Source of the DNA: Streptomyces wedmorensis
Lineage (GTDB): Bacteria > Actinomycetota > Actinomycetes > Streptomycetales > Streptomycetaceae
DNA length: 64,000 bases
NCBI RefSeq assembly: GCF_000716445.1
Contig: NZ_JNWK01000030.1
Coordinates: 1 to 64,000 of the forward strand
Direction: 5' to 3'
The notes below the pieces were generated by a model, which made no database searches, was not told the DNA's origin, and saw nothing but the letters and a program-made list of their open reading frames with translations. Position 1 is the stretch's first letter, and each line of letters starts with the position of its first letter. Shown in pieces: positions 25,139 to 32,905 of this stretch. The position numbers were made by a program, and so were the translations under genes.

Positions 25139-25190
25139 ACCCGGGGGAAAACCCCACCCCCTCCATGGGGTTGGCCGCTCCTCCACCCCC

Positions 25191-25204
25191 TACCCCGGTA
25201 TCAG
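25191..25204 (+). promoter_or_regulatory. copy of the TACCCCGGTATCAG motif upstream of the hydrolase operon
   Basis: Exact 14-base match to 22734-22747. It lies 99 bases before the hydrolase start at 25304. A separate inverted repeat GTGACG-TGC-CGTCAC is at 25225-25239. Likely a shared regulatory element. Confidence 0.6.
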
Positions 25205-25303
25205 ACGGGAGTTGGCCCCGCGGTGTGACGTGCCGTCACCCTTCGTCTTCCTACCTTCCTCTCGCCGAAGAACGAGCGAGTACCGGAGAGGGAGGGCGAC
25301 CCC

Positions 25304-26284
25304 ATGCGCCGCTTTGCGAGGACCCTGACCACCGTGGCCCTGGTGGCCACCGCGATCGCGGGGACGGCCGGCTGGGCGTCGGGGAACGCCCAGGAGGCCG
25401 TGACGGGGGCGCCGGCCGGGACCGGGGCGTGGCGGGCGGCCGGGCTGCCGGACCCGGAGCGGATGGGGCCGGGCGAGGTGGCGCGGTACTTCGCGGGCCT
25501 GGGCCCCGTACGGCAGAGGGAACTGGCCCGGACGTACCCGACGGTGGTCGGGAACCTGGACGGTGCGCCGCTGGAGCTGCGGTACGAGGCCAACGAGCGT
25601 TCCGTACGCGGGGAGTTCGGCGGGGCGCGGGTGCTCGCCCTCGATCCGCGCGGCCGGGGGCAGGTGGCCCTGGTGTACGGGGACCTGGCGCGGGCGGAAC
25701 ACGTGGCCGTGATCGTGCCCGGGTCCGACGTCGACGCCGGGCACGTCCGGCCGCTCGCGGACATGGCGACCGCGCTGCGCCGGGCGACCGGCGGCCGTAC
25801 GGCGGTCGTCGCCTGGGCCGGGTACACGACCCCCGTCGGGGTGGGCCTCGACGCTGCGACCGGCCGGCTCGCGGAGGCCGGGGCGGGCCGGCTGACCCGG
25901 TTCGCGGACGGTCTCGCGGCCGTCGGCGCGGCCGAGCCGTCGGTGTTCTGCCACAGTTACGGCTCCGTCGTCTGCGGCCTCGCCGCCCGCGACCTGAAGG
26001 CCAAGGACCTCGTCGTCTTCGGTTCTCCCGGGATGCGCGCGGAGAGCGTCGCCGAGCTCGGCACCTCCGCCCGCGTCTGGGCCGCGAAGGACCCCACCGA
26101 CTGGATCGACCGGATCCCGAACGTCGAGTTCGGGGGGCTCGGGCACGGCATCGACCCCACCGACCCGGCCTTCGGGGCCCGCCGGATCCCGGCCGACGAC
26201 GCCGCGGGCCACGGCGGCTACTTCGCGGCCGGCACCGGCTCCCTGCGCGCCTTCGCCGCGATCGCCGAGGGGGACGTCCGATGA
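25304..26284 (+). CDS. secreted alpha/beta hydrolase (DUF1023)
   Basis: 326 residues from ATG 25304, with GAGGGAGGG upstream. The N-terminus is a signal peptide (RTLTTVALVATAIAGTAGWAS). The body is paralogous to the hydrolase at 20305: VVGNLDGAPLELRYEAN, VIVPGSDVDAGH, nucleophile VFCHSYGSVVCG, Asp in AAKDPTDW and His in GHGGYFAAGTGSL. It is probably an exported lipase/esterase-like enzyme acting on envelope or extracellular acyl groups. Its stop overlaps the start of the acyltransferase gene by four bases. Confidence 0.82.
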   Translation: MRRFARTLTTVALVATAIAGTAGWASGNAQEAVTGAPAGTGAWRAAGLPDPERMGPGEVARYFAGLGPVRQRELARTYPTVVGNLDGAPLELRYEANERSVRGEFGGARVLALDPRGRGQVALVYGDLARAEHVAVIVPGSDVDAGHVRPLADMATALRRATGGRTAVVAWAGYTTPVGVGLDAATGRLAEAGAGRLTRFADGLAAVGAAEPSVFCHSYGSVVCGLAARDLKAKDLVVFGSPGMRAESVAELGTSARVWAAKDPTDWIDRIPNVEFGGLGHGIDPTDPAFGARRIPADDAAGHGGYFAAGTGSLRAFAAIAEGDVR

Positions 26285-27498
26285 GCACGCTGACGACGCT
26301 GGCCCGCAGGACGGCATCGAGGATCGAGTCCGGTACGCCCGCGCACCGTGACCGGGCGATCGACGGACTCCGCGCCCTCGCGCTGCTCGCCGTGCCGACC
26401 GGGCACTGGCTGCTCGGCGGGTTCACGCTCTCCGCCGACGGGGCGATCCACAACGCCAGCCCGCTGGGCGCCTTCGCCGGGCTCGCCCCGGTCAGCTGGA
26501 TCCTCCAGATGCTGGGGATCTTCTTCCTCGTCGGCGGTTACGCGTCGGTCCTGTCGTACCGGCGCCGCAAGGGCTCCACAGGGGCATGGCTGAAGGGCCG
26601 GCTCGCCCGGCTCGGCCGTCCGGTGCTCGGGGTCACCGCCGTGTGGGCGGCGCTGCTGCCGCTGCTCCACTTCGGCGTCGGGGTGCCCGTGGACACCCTG
26701 CGGACGGCGTCGACGCTGGTGATCCAGCCGCTGTGGTTCGTCGGCGTGTACACGGTGGTCACCGCGCTCACCCCGTACTGCGTGCGGGTCGCCGGCCGGC
26801 TCGGCGTCTGGGCCGCGGCGCCGCTGCTCGGCTCGGTGGCCGTCGTCGACTTCCTGCGGTACGGGCCGTACGCGGACGCCGTGCCGTCCTGGCTGAGCCT
26901 GCTGAACATCCTGCCCGGCTGGCTCTTCGCCTATCAGCTCGGCGTCTCGTGGGGCGAGGGCCGGGTCACCCGGCGCCACGCCTGGGCGCTGCTGCTCGGC
27001 GGTGCCGCGCTGTTCGCCACCCTCCTGGTGTTCTTCGGCTACCCGGCGTCGATGGTCGGCGTCCCCGGCGAGGCCCGCACCAACTCGCACCCGCCGTCGC
27101 TGCTGGTGCTCGCCCTGGCAGCCGCGCAGAGCGGCGCGGCGATCCTGCTCCGCGACCGGCTCGGCCGGTTCCTGCGGCGGCCCGCGCTGTGGGCGCCCGT
27201 CGTGATCGTCAACCTGTCGGCGATGACGGTCCTGTGCTGGCACCAGACGGCGATGCTGGCGGCCGCGGTCCCGGCCTCGTACCTCGGCGAGGTCCCCGGC
27301 CTGGTCGGGGCGCCGGACTCGGTCGGCTGGATCCTCGCCCGGCTGGCGTGGATGCCGGTCTTCGCCGGGCTCCTCGTCCTCATCGGGCGGTACGCGCGGG
27401 GCTTCGAGTCCCCGTGGGCGAAGACCGGCCCGGCCCGCCGCACCGCGGCGGGGCTGCTCGCGGCGGGCTTCGCGGTCTTCGCCCTGGGGCTGGCGTGA
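26281..27498 (+). CDS. membrane acyltransferase-family protein
   Basis: 405 residues from ATG 26281, inside an ATGA overlap with the preceding hydrolase stop, so translation is coupled. There are about ten hydrophobic helices. The N-terminal RDRAIDGLRALALLAVPTGHWLLGG has the RxxxxDGLRALA motif and conserved His of the acyltransferase-3 family, which moves acyl groups onto sugars or lipids at the membrane. The pairing with a secreted hydrolase suggests acyl addition and removal on an envelope component. The substrate is unknown. Confidence 0.82.
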   Translation: MSTLTTLARRTASRIESGTPAHRDRAIDGLRALALLAVPTGHWLLGGFTLSADGAIHNASPLGAFAGLAPVSWILQMLGIFFLVGGYASVLSYRRRKGSTGAWLKGRLARLGRPVLGVTAVWAALLPLLHFGVGVPVDTLRTASTLVIQPLWFVGVYTVVTALTPYCVRVAGRLGVWAAAPLLGSVAVVDFLRYGPYADAVPSWLSLLNILPGWLFAYQLGVSWGEGRVTRRHAWALLLGGAALFATLLVFFGYPASMVGVPGEARTNSHPPSLLVLALAAAQSGAAILLRDRLGRFLRRPALWAPVVIVNLSAMTVLCWHQTAMLAAAVPASYLGEVPGLVGAPDSVGWILARLAWMPVFAGLLVLIGRYARGFESPWAKTGPARRTAAGLLAAGFAVFALGLA

Positions 27499-27509
27499 AC
27501 GCCCGGGTG

Positions 27510-28532
27510 CTACGCCTCGCGGGCCGCCGAGGTGTGGCTCATGTCCGGGTAGCGGTCGCCCGCCACCAGCCCGGCGATCGGCTCCAGTTCGGCCAGTTCG
27601 GCGGCGGTGAGGGTGATGCGGGTGGCGGCGGCGTTCTCCAGGAGGCGGGAGCGCTTGCGGGTGCCGGGGATGGGGACGACCGTGAGGCCGTGGACGGAGG
27701 CCCGCTGGTGGACCCAGGCGAGGGCGATCTGCGCCGGGGTCGCCCCGTGCGCGGCGGCGATCTTGCGGACCGGGTCGAGGAGGGCCGCGTTCCGCTCGGC
27801 GTTCTCGCCGGTGAAGCGGGGCTGGTAGGCGCGGTAGTCGCCGCCCGACAGGTCCTTGGTGGCGTCCGCGAACGCCCCGGTCAGGAAGCCGCGGCCGAGC
27901 GGCGAGTACGGCACGAAGGTCACGCCGAGCTCGGCGGCGGCGCCGACGGCGCTGCGCTCGACGTCCCGGGAGAAGAGCGACCACTCCGACTGGAGGGCGG
28001 TGATCGGGTGCACCGCGTGGGCCTCGCGCAGCTCGGGCCCGGTGACCTCGCTCAGGCCCAGGTGGCGGACCTTGCCCTCCCGGACGAGTTCGGCCATCGC
28101 GCCGACGGACTCGGCGAGGGGGACCTCCGGGTCGCGGCGGTGCATGTAGTAGAGGTCGATGGTCTCGATGCCGAGGCGGCGGAGGCTGTCCTCGGCGGCC
28201 TTCCTGATGTACGCGGGGTCGTTGCGGATGCCCCGGTGGGTGGGGTCGTCGGCGCGCCGCTCGATGGCGAACTTGGTGGCGAGGACGACCTCGTCGCGGT
28301 GGGCGGCGAGGAAGGGTGCGAGGAACTCCTCGTTGGCGCCGCTGCCGTAGATGTCGGCGGTGTCGATGAGGGTGACGCCGGCCTCGAGGGCCGCGTCGAG
28401 CGTGTCGCGGGCGGCGGCCTCGTCGGTGTCGCCGTAGAACTCGCTGATGCCCATGGCGCCGAAGCCCTGGACGCCGATCCGGGGGCCGTCCTGGCCGAGG
28501 CGTACGGTGTCGATCCTGGTCACGCTGGTCAT
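27510..28532 (-). CDS. aldo/keto reductase
   Basis: 340 residues from ATG 28532, with GGAGG 9 bases upstream. NADPH-dependent (beta/alpha)8 oxidoreductase. Active-site residues visible: Asp in LIDTADIYGSGANEE, Tyr in that same segment, Lys in VVLATKF, and His in LYYMHRRD. The C-terminal cofactor loop is VVPIPGTRKRSRLLEN. It overlaps the upstream MerR gene by four bases and is probably expressed with it in response to a reactive carbonyl or similar signal. It is convergent with the acyltransferase gene, 11 bases apart. Confidence 0.92.
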   Translation of the reverse strand: MTSVTRIDTVRLGQDGPRIGVQGFGAMGISEFYGDTDEAAARDTLDAALEAGVTLIDTADIYGSGANEEFLAPFLAAHRDEVVLATKFAIERRADDPTHRGIRNDPAYIRKAAEDSLRRLGIETIDLYYMHRRDPEVPLAESVGAMAELVREGKVRHLGLSEVTGPELREAHAVHPITALQSEWSLFSRDVERSAVGAAAELGVTFVPYSPLGRGFLTGAFADATKDLSGGDYRAYQPRFTGENAERNAALLDPVRKIAAAHGATPAQIALAWVHQRASVHGLTVVPIPGTRKRSRLLENAAATRITLTAAELAELEPIAGLVAGDRYPDMSHTSAAREA

Positions 28533-28945
28533 GAAGGTGTGCCTCCGCATGCAGTGCCGTAATGGCCGATCTTGATGTCGAGCACGGCGAGCGTGTCCTG
28601 GAGTTCGGTGATCCGGGCGAGGACGTCGCGCCGCGTGGTCTCCAGGAGTTCGCGCCGCTCGTCGCGGGTGTGGTCGCCCTCGCGGACCAGCTCGGCGTAC
28701 CGGACCATGTCGGCGACCGGCATCCCGGTCAGCCGCAGCTTGCCGACGAAGGCGAGCCAGCCGAGGTCGCGTTCGGTGAAGCGCCGCTGGCCGGTGTGCG
28801 AACGGTCGACGTGCGGCATCAGGCCGATCCGCTCGTACCAGCGCAGGGTGTGCGCCGAGAGGCCGGTCAGGGCGGCGACCTCGCTGATGGTGTAGTGCGC
28901 CCGGGTGCCGCTGGTACGCGGGTCCGTGCTCGCGATCACGCTCAT
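28529..28945 (-). CDS. MerR-family regulator
   Basis: 138 residues. HTH_MerR: YTISEVAALTGLSAHTLRWYERIGLM followed by GQRRFTERDLGWLAFVGKLRLTGMPVADM, then a dimerisation helix. It has only one late Cys (GTACGG), so a metal site is not apparent. It resembles the AdhR/NmlR-type regulators beside aldo/keto reductases. Its own promoter has the 19-bp spacer and central palindrome expected for MerR autoregulation, and the transcript is probably leaderless. ATGA overlap with the reductase. Confidence 0.9.
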   Translation of the reverse strand: MSVIASTDPRTSGTRAHYTISEVAALTGLSAHTLRWYERIGLMPHVDRSHTGQRRFTERDLGWLAFVGKLRLTGMPVADMVRYAELVREGDHTRDERRELLETTRRDVLARITELQDTLAVLDIKIGHYGTACGGTPS

Positions 28946-28951
28946 GCCCCC

Positions 28952-28982
28952 ACGCTAAAACGTTGGAGTGCACTCGAAGCAA
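28952..28982 (-). promoter_or_regulatory. MerR-type promoter with 19-bp spacer
   Basis: On the minus strand, -35 TTGCTT (28982-28977), 19-base spacer holding the perfect palindrome GAGTGCACTC (28975-28966), -10 TAGCGT (28957-28952). Six bases later is the ATG at 28945, so transcription would begin at or next to the start codon. Confidence 0.7.
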
Positions 28983-28996
28983 GTAGGCTCGGCCCC

Positions 28997-29827
28997 ATGC
29001 AGAGCACCGTGCCGAGCCTGGCGTCGATCGAGAACTGGCCCGTCCCCACCGCGGCGGCCGCCGCCGTCCGCGCGGACGGCACCGTCGCCGGGTCGCACGG
29101 ACCCACCGGGCAGCGCTTCCCGCTGGCCTCCGTGACCAAGCCGCTCGCGGCGTACGCCGTCCTCGTCGCGTACGAGGAGGGGGCGATCGACCTCGACGAG
29201 CCCGCCGGGCCCGAGGGCTCGACCGTCCGCCACCTGCTCGCGCACACCTCCGGGCTCGCCTTCGACGAGAACCGGGTGATGGCCGCGCCCGGCGCCCGCC
29301 GGATCTACTCCAACACCGGCTTCGAGGCGCTCGGCGACCATGTCGCCAAGGCGACCGACATCCCCTTCGCCGAGTACCTGCACCAGGCGGTCCTGGAGCC
29401 GCTCGGCATGACGTCGACGACCCTGGAGGGTTCGCCCGCGAAGGACGGCGTGTCGACCGTGGACGACCTCGTGCGGTTCGCCGCCGAGGTGCAGGCGCCG
29501 CGGCTGCTCGACGCCCGGACCGTCCTGGACGCCATGACCGTCACGTACCCCGGCCTCACCGGCATCCTGCCCGGCTACGGGCACCAGAAGCCGAACGACT
29601 GGGGTCTCGGCTTCGAGATCCGCGACTCGAAGTCGCCGCACTGGACGGGCGCCACGTCCTCGCCCCGCACCTTCGGGCACTTCGGGCAGGCCGGCACCTT
29701 CCTGTGGATCGACCCGGACGCGGCGGCCGCCTGCGTCGCCCTCACCGACCGGCCCTTCGGGCCCTGGGCGGTCGAGGCCTGGCCGCCCTTCACGGACGCG
29801 GTCCTGGCGGAGCTGCGCGCACGCTGA
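28997..29827 (+). CDS. beta-lactamase/class C-like serine hydrolase
   Basis: 276 residues from ATG 28997; longer open frames upstream cover the MerR gene and are rejected. FPLASVTKPLAAYAVL has the SxxK nucleophile, RRIYSNTGFEALGDHV the YxN motif, and FGHFGQAGTFLWIDP the third HxG-type element. No signal peptide is evident, so it is perhaps cytoplasmic. An esterase or peptidase-like role is more likely than true beta-lactamase. It is divergent from MerR, with only about 50 bases between the starts, and may share the MerR palindrome. Confidence 0.85.
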   Translation: MQSTVPSLASIENWPVPTAAAAAVRADGTVAGSHGPTGQRFPLASVTKPLAAYAVLVAYEEGAIDLDEPAGPEGSTVRHLLAHTSGLAFDENRVMAAPGARRIYSNTGFEALGDHVAKATDIPFAEYLHQAVLEPLGMTSTTLEGSPAKDGVSTVDDLVRFAAEVQAPRLLDARTVLDAMTVTYPGLTGILPGYGHQKPNDWGLGFEIRDSKSPHWTGATSSPRTFGHFGQAGTFLWIDPDAAAACVALTDRPFGPWAVEAWPPFTDAVLAELRAR

Positions 29828-29887
29828 GCGGGGCAGCCCGGCGGCGGCCTTCGTCGGACCCGCCGGCCGCCGCCGCATGCCGGTCGG

Positions 29888-29967
29888 TCGCCGCTCTCGC
29901 ACGCCGGTCGCCGGTCGCCGCTCTCGCACGCCGGTCGCCGGTTGCCGGTCACGCACGCCGGTCGCCG
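29888..29967. repeat. 27-bp tandem repeat
   Basis: Two exact 27-base units (29888-29914 and 29915-29941, TCGCCGCTCTCGCACGCCGG type) and a degenerate third, between the convergent serine hydrolase and the lipoprotein gene. No gene is seen. Confidence 0.75.
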
Positions 29968-29981
29968 TCGCCGTCGCCGGT

Positions 29982-30584
29982 TCAGGCGTCGCAGCGGGCC
30001 GCCGGAAGGGTGCCGTCGGGGCCGAGCAGGGACACCTCGACCATCCCGACCGGGTCCTCCGCGTAGACGGTCGTGCAGACCAGCTGCTGGATGGCCGCGT
30101 CCGTCAGGTCCCCGACGGGGAACGGAACCCTCAGCCGGAGGTGACGGCGACCCTCTGCGACCGCCTTCGACGGGTCTCCCTCGATGTGCGGGACGGTCTC
30201 GGAGCGCGGCAGGCCGGTGGTCATGCCGACGGCGACCTCGCCTGCGACCGGGCCGTTCACCAGCATGAAGAGCACCTTGTCGATGCCGACCCTCCCGCTC
30301 CGCGTCTCGACGCCCGTGCCGCTGCCGCTCGTGTGGTCCGGGTTCGCCCACGGCTCGCCACGGGAGGAGAACGGCCCGTCGAGGTCGCGGACCGACGGCA
30401 GCAGCCGGCCGTCCGGCCCGAGGAAGTAGAGCACCACCCGGTTGCCGCCGGGTGCGGGGTGGACGGCGACGGTCGCCGCGCCGCCCGCCTCGACGACGTC
30501 GCTGTCCTGGATGCCGCAGCCGGTCAGCGTCAGCAGCGCCGCGGACCCCAGCAGCGCGGCGACGGCCTTCGTCCGGCGGTTCAC
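29982..30584 (-). CDS. lipoprotein, third gene of a two-component operon
   Basis: 200 residues. Signal peptide with lipobox LLTLTGC, so anchored outside the membrane. The body (VVLYFLGPDGRLLPSVRDL, GIDKVLFMLVNGPVAGEVAVGMTTGLP) resembles the GerMN-type domain found in lipoproteins such as LpqB that accompany sensor kinases. The GTG start at 30584 overlaps the kinase stop by four bases (GTGA). It is likely an extracytoplasmic partner that tunes kinase activity. Confidence 0.78.
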   Translation of the reverse strand: MNRRTKAVAALLGSAALLTLTGCGIQDSDVVEAGGAATVAVHPAPGGNRVVLYFLGPDGRLLPSVRDLDGPFSSRGEPWANPDHTSGSGTGVETRSGRVGIDKVLFMLVNGPVAGEVAVGMTTGLPRSETVPHIEGDPSKAVAEGRRHLRLRVPFPVGDLTDAAIQQLVCTTVYAEDPVGMVEVSLLGPDGTLPAARCDA

Positions 30585-32155
30585 AGCGGCATCCGTACGG
30601 TGAAGACCGCGCCGCCCGCGGGGTGGTTGGCGGCCTCGACGGTGCCGCCGTGCAGGCGCACGTTCTCCAGGGTGATCGCCAGGCCGAGACCGCTGCCCGC
30701 CGAGCGGGTGCGGGCCCGGTCGGCCTTGTAGAAGCGGTCGAAGACGTGCGGCAGGACGTCCGGGGGGATGCCCGGCCCCCGGTCGGCGACCTCGGTCACG
30801 AGCCGGTCCCCCTCGGCGTACAGCCTCACGGTCACCGGCGCCGCGCCGTGCCGCAGGGCGTTGCCGACGAGGTTGGCGACGACGACGTCGAAGCGGCGCG
30901 GGTCGAGACGGGCCCTGATGCCCTCGTCGAGGTACGTCACGACCTGCGCCGGATCGGTCCAGTGCCGGTGCTGGAGGGTCTTGCGCACGCAGTCGGCGGC
31001 GTCCACCTCGTCCGGGTGGAGCTCGGCGGCGCGCGCGTCGAAGCGGGAGATCTCCATCAGGTCCTCGACGAGCACGGCGAGCTTGCCGGTCTCCGAGCTG
31101 ATCAGACGGACCGCGCGGGCCGTGTCGGTGTCGAGGAGGCCGGCGTCCTCGTCGAGGACCTCGGTGACCGCGAGCATGCCGGCGAGCGGGGTGCGCAGTT
31201 CGTGCGAGACGTCGGAGGCGAAGCGGCGGGCCCGGGCCTCGGCGTCCCGTAGCTCGGCGACGGAACGTTCCAGCGCCGCGGCGGACTCGTTGAACGTGCG
31301 GGCGAGGTCGGCGAGTTCGTCGCTTCCCTTGGCGTGGATACGGGTGTCGAGGCGGCCGCGCCCCATGCTGTGGGCCGCGTGGCGCAGCTCCCGCACGGGG
31401 CGGAGCACCCCGCGGGCGGCGATCAGCGCGGGGATCAGCGCGACGGCGAGGGCGGGCAGGGCGCCGTCGCGGGCGGCCTCCACCATGGCCTCGATGTTGG
31501 CCTCCTCCTCGTCGAGCTCCATGACGGCGTAGAAGACGAGGCCCGTGGGCTGGGCCGTCCCCTCGGTCGCATGGGTCCGGAAGACGGCCGGGACCGCCAT
31601 CGTCAGGTACGGCGTGCCGTTCTTCACCACGCGCTGGAAGCTGCCGTGCGCGGTGGCCGTCCCGGCCGTCGCGCGGGCCCGCAGTTCGGGGGTGACGACG
31701 GAGGAGGTGGGGCGGTCGGTCGAGGAGACCCGGACCTTGCCGTACTCGGCGTAGACCCGCCAGGGGCGGGGCTTGCCCTGCCGGGCGACGAGCATGAGCG
31801 AGTCCCGCAGCGAGTCGGCGTCGACCGGCAGGGTGACGCCCAGCGCGTCCACCTGCTCGCGGAACGCGGAGACCGCGGTGTCCTGCGTCTGCTCCAGGAC
31901 GGCGTTGCGCGCGGCCCGGTACGTGAGCGCGGCCGTCGTGCCGCAGCCGACGGCCGCGACGAGCAGGAACGCGAGGATCAGCCGGGTCCGCAGGCCGAAG
32001 GGGTGCGGGCGCAGGCGCGGGGCGCGCGGCTTGCGGCGCCGGCGGGGTGCCGCGCCGGCGGCCTCCGTCGCCGCCCCTGCCGCCGTCGCCCTCGTCGTCC
32101 CGGGGGCCGCCGACACCTCGGGAGCCTCGTCCTCGGGGCTCACGCAGGCCTTCAC
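30581..32155 (-). CDS. OmpR-type sensor histidine kinase with HAMP
   Basis: 524 residues from GTG 32155, which overlaps the response regulator stop (GTGA). There is an N-terminal Ala/Arg-rich segment, then TM1 (LRTRLILAFLLVAAVGCGTT), an extracellular sensor of about 170 residues, and TM2 (ALAVALIPALIAARGVLRP). HAMP, HisKA (FASDVSHELRTPLAGM, His phosphoacceptor) and HATPase (LVGNALRHG, DRGPGIPPDVLPHVF, GSGLGLAI) follow in order. It lies between the response regulator and the lipoprotein gene. The signal is unknown. Confidence 0.93.
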   Translation of the reverse strand: MKACVSPEDEAPEVSAAPGTTRATAAGAATEAAGAAPRRRRKPRAPRLRPHPFGLRTRLILAFLLVAAVGCGTTAALTYRAARNAVLEQTQDTAVSAFREQVDALGVTLPVDADSLRDSLMLVARQGKPRPWRVYAEYGKVRVSSTDRPTSSVVTPELRARATAGTATAHGSFQRVVKNGTPYLTMAVPAVFRTHATEGTAQPTGLVFYAVMELDEEEANIEAMVEAARDGALPALAVALIPALIAARGVLRPVRELRHAAHSMGRGRLDTRIHAKGSDELADLARTFNESAAALERSVAELRDAEARARRFASDVSHELRTPLAGMLAVTEVLDEDAGLLDTDTARAVRLISSETGKLAVLVEDLMEISRFDARAAELHPDEVDAADCVRKTLQHRHWTDPAQVVTYLDEGIRARLDPRRFDVVVANLVGNALRHGAAPVTVRLYAEGDRLVTEVADRGPGIPPDVLPHVFDRFYKADRARTRSAGSGLGLAITLENVRLHGGTVEAANHPAGGAVFTVRMPL

Positions 32156-32835
32156 AGCGGGCCGAAGCGGTAGCCGAAGCCCCGCAGGGTCTGGATGTAG
32201 CGGGGTTCGCCCGGGGTGTCCTCGATCTTGTTCCGCAGCCGCCGGACGCAGGCGTCGACCAGCCGGGCGTCTCCGTGGTAGCTGTGCTCCCAGACGTGTT
32301 CGAGGAGCTGCTGCCGGCTGAAGACCTGCTCGGGCGCGGCCGTCAGATGGAGCAGCAGCTTCAGCTCGGAGGGGGCGAGGGCGACGCGCTCGCCCGACTT
32401 CGCGACGGTCAGTCCGGCCCGGTCGATCGCCAGCTCCCCGTGGAACTCGACGGCCGACCGGCCCGATCCCGGCTCCTCGATGCGTCGCAGCACGGCCCGT
32501 ATCCGCGCCTCGATGACCTCCGTACGGGCCGGCTTCACGATGTAGTCGTCCGCCCCCGCCTCCAGGCCGACCACCACGTCGAAATCGTCCCCGCGGGCGG
32601 TGAGCATGATGATCGGCAGCTGGCTGCTCTCCCTGACCCGGCGGCAGACCTGCACGCCGTTCATCCCCGGCAGCATCAGGTCGAGCAGGAGCAGGTCCGG
32701 CCTGAACTCCCCCAGCGCGGCCAGTCCCGCCTCGCCCGTGGGGGCGGTCCGCACGTCGTGGCCGCGGCGGCGCAGGCCGAGCTCCACGCCCTCCCTGACG
32801 GAGGGGTCGTCTTCTATCAGCAGCACGCGGGGCAT
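32152..32835 (-). CDS. OmpR/PhoB-type response regulator
   Basis: 227 residues, ATG 32835. The receiver has the acidic pair at residues 9-10, phosphoacceptor Asp52 (LLLLDLMLPGMNG) and Lys in DDYIVKPA. A winged helix follows: ALAPSELKLLLHLTAAPEQVFSRQQLLEHVW through RRLRNKIEDTPGEPRYIQTLRGFGYRF. It is the first gene of the three-gene operon. No strong ribosome site precedes the ATG, so a leaderless or weak start is possible. Confidence 0.93.
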   Translation of the reverse strand: MPRVLLIEDDPSVREGVELGLRRRGHDVRTAPTGEAGLAALGEFRPDLLLLDLMLPGMNGVQVCRRVRESSQLPIIMLTARGDDFDVVVGLEAGADDYIVKPARTEVIEARIRAVLRRIEEPGSGRSAVEFHGELAIDRAGLTVAKSGERVALAPSELKLLLHLTAAPEQVFSRQQLLEHVWEHSYHGDARLVDACVRRLRNKIEDTPGEPRYIQTLRGFGYRFGPL

Positions 32836-32905
32836 GTCCGGAGTATCCCAAGGTCGATGACGTGTCCCTGCCGGGGCCCACGCACGGCGGCCCGCTCGGC
32901 GGGGG

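Noticed and set aside
25165..27498. 777-codon frame extending the acyltransferase upstream
   Set aside because: It overlaps the secreted hydrolase in another frame. The ATGA junction at 26281 gives a normal acyltransferase N-terminus.
28562..29827. 421-codon extension of the serine hydrolase
   Set aside because: The upstream part is antisense to the MerR gene. ATG 28997 gives a complete hydrolase domain.
30581..32881. 766-codon frame spanning kinase and response regulator
   Set aside because: The N-terminal part is an off-frame reading of the response regulator. The GTGA overlap at 32152-32155 defines two genes.
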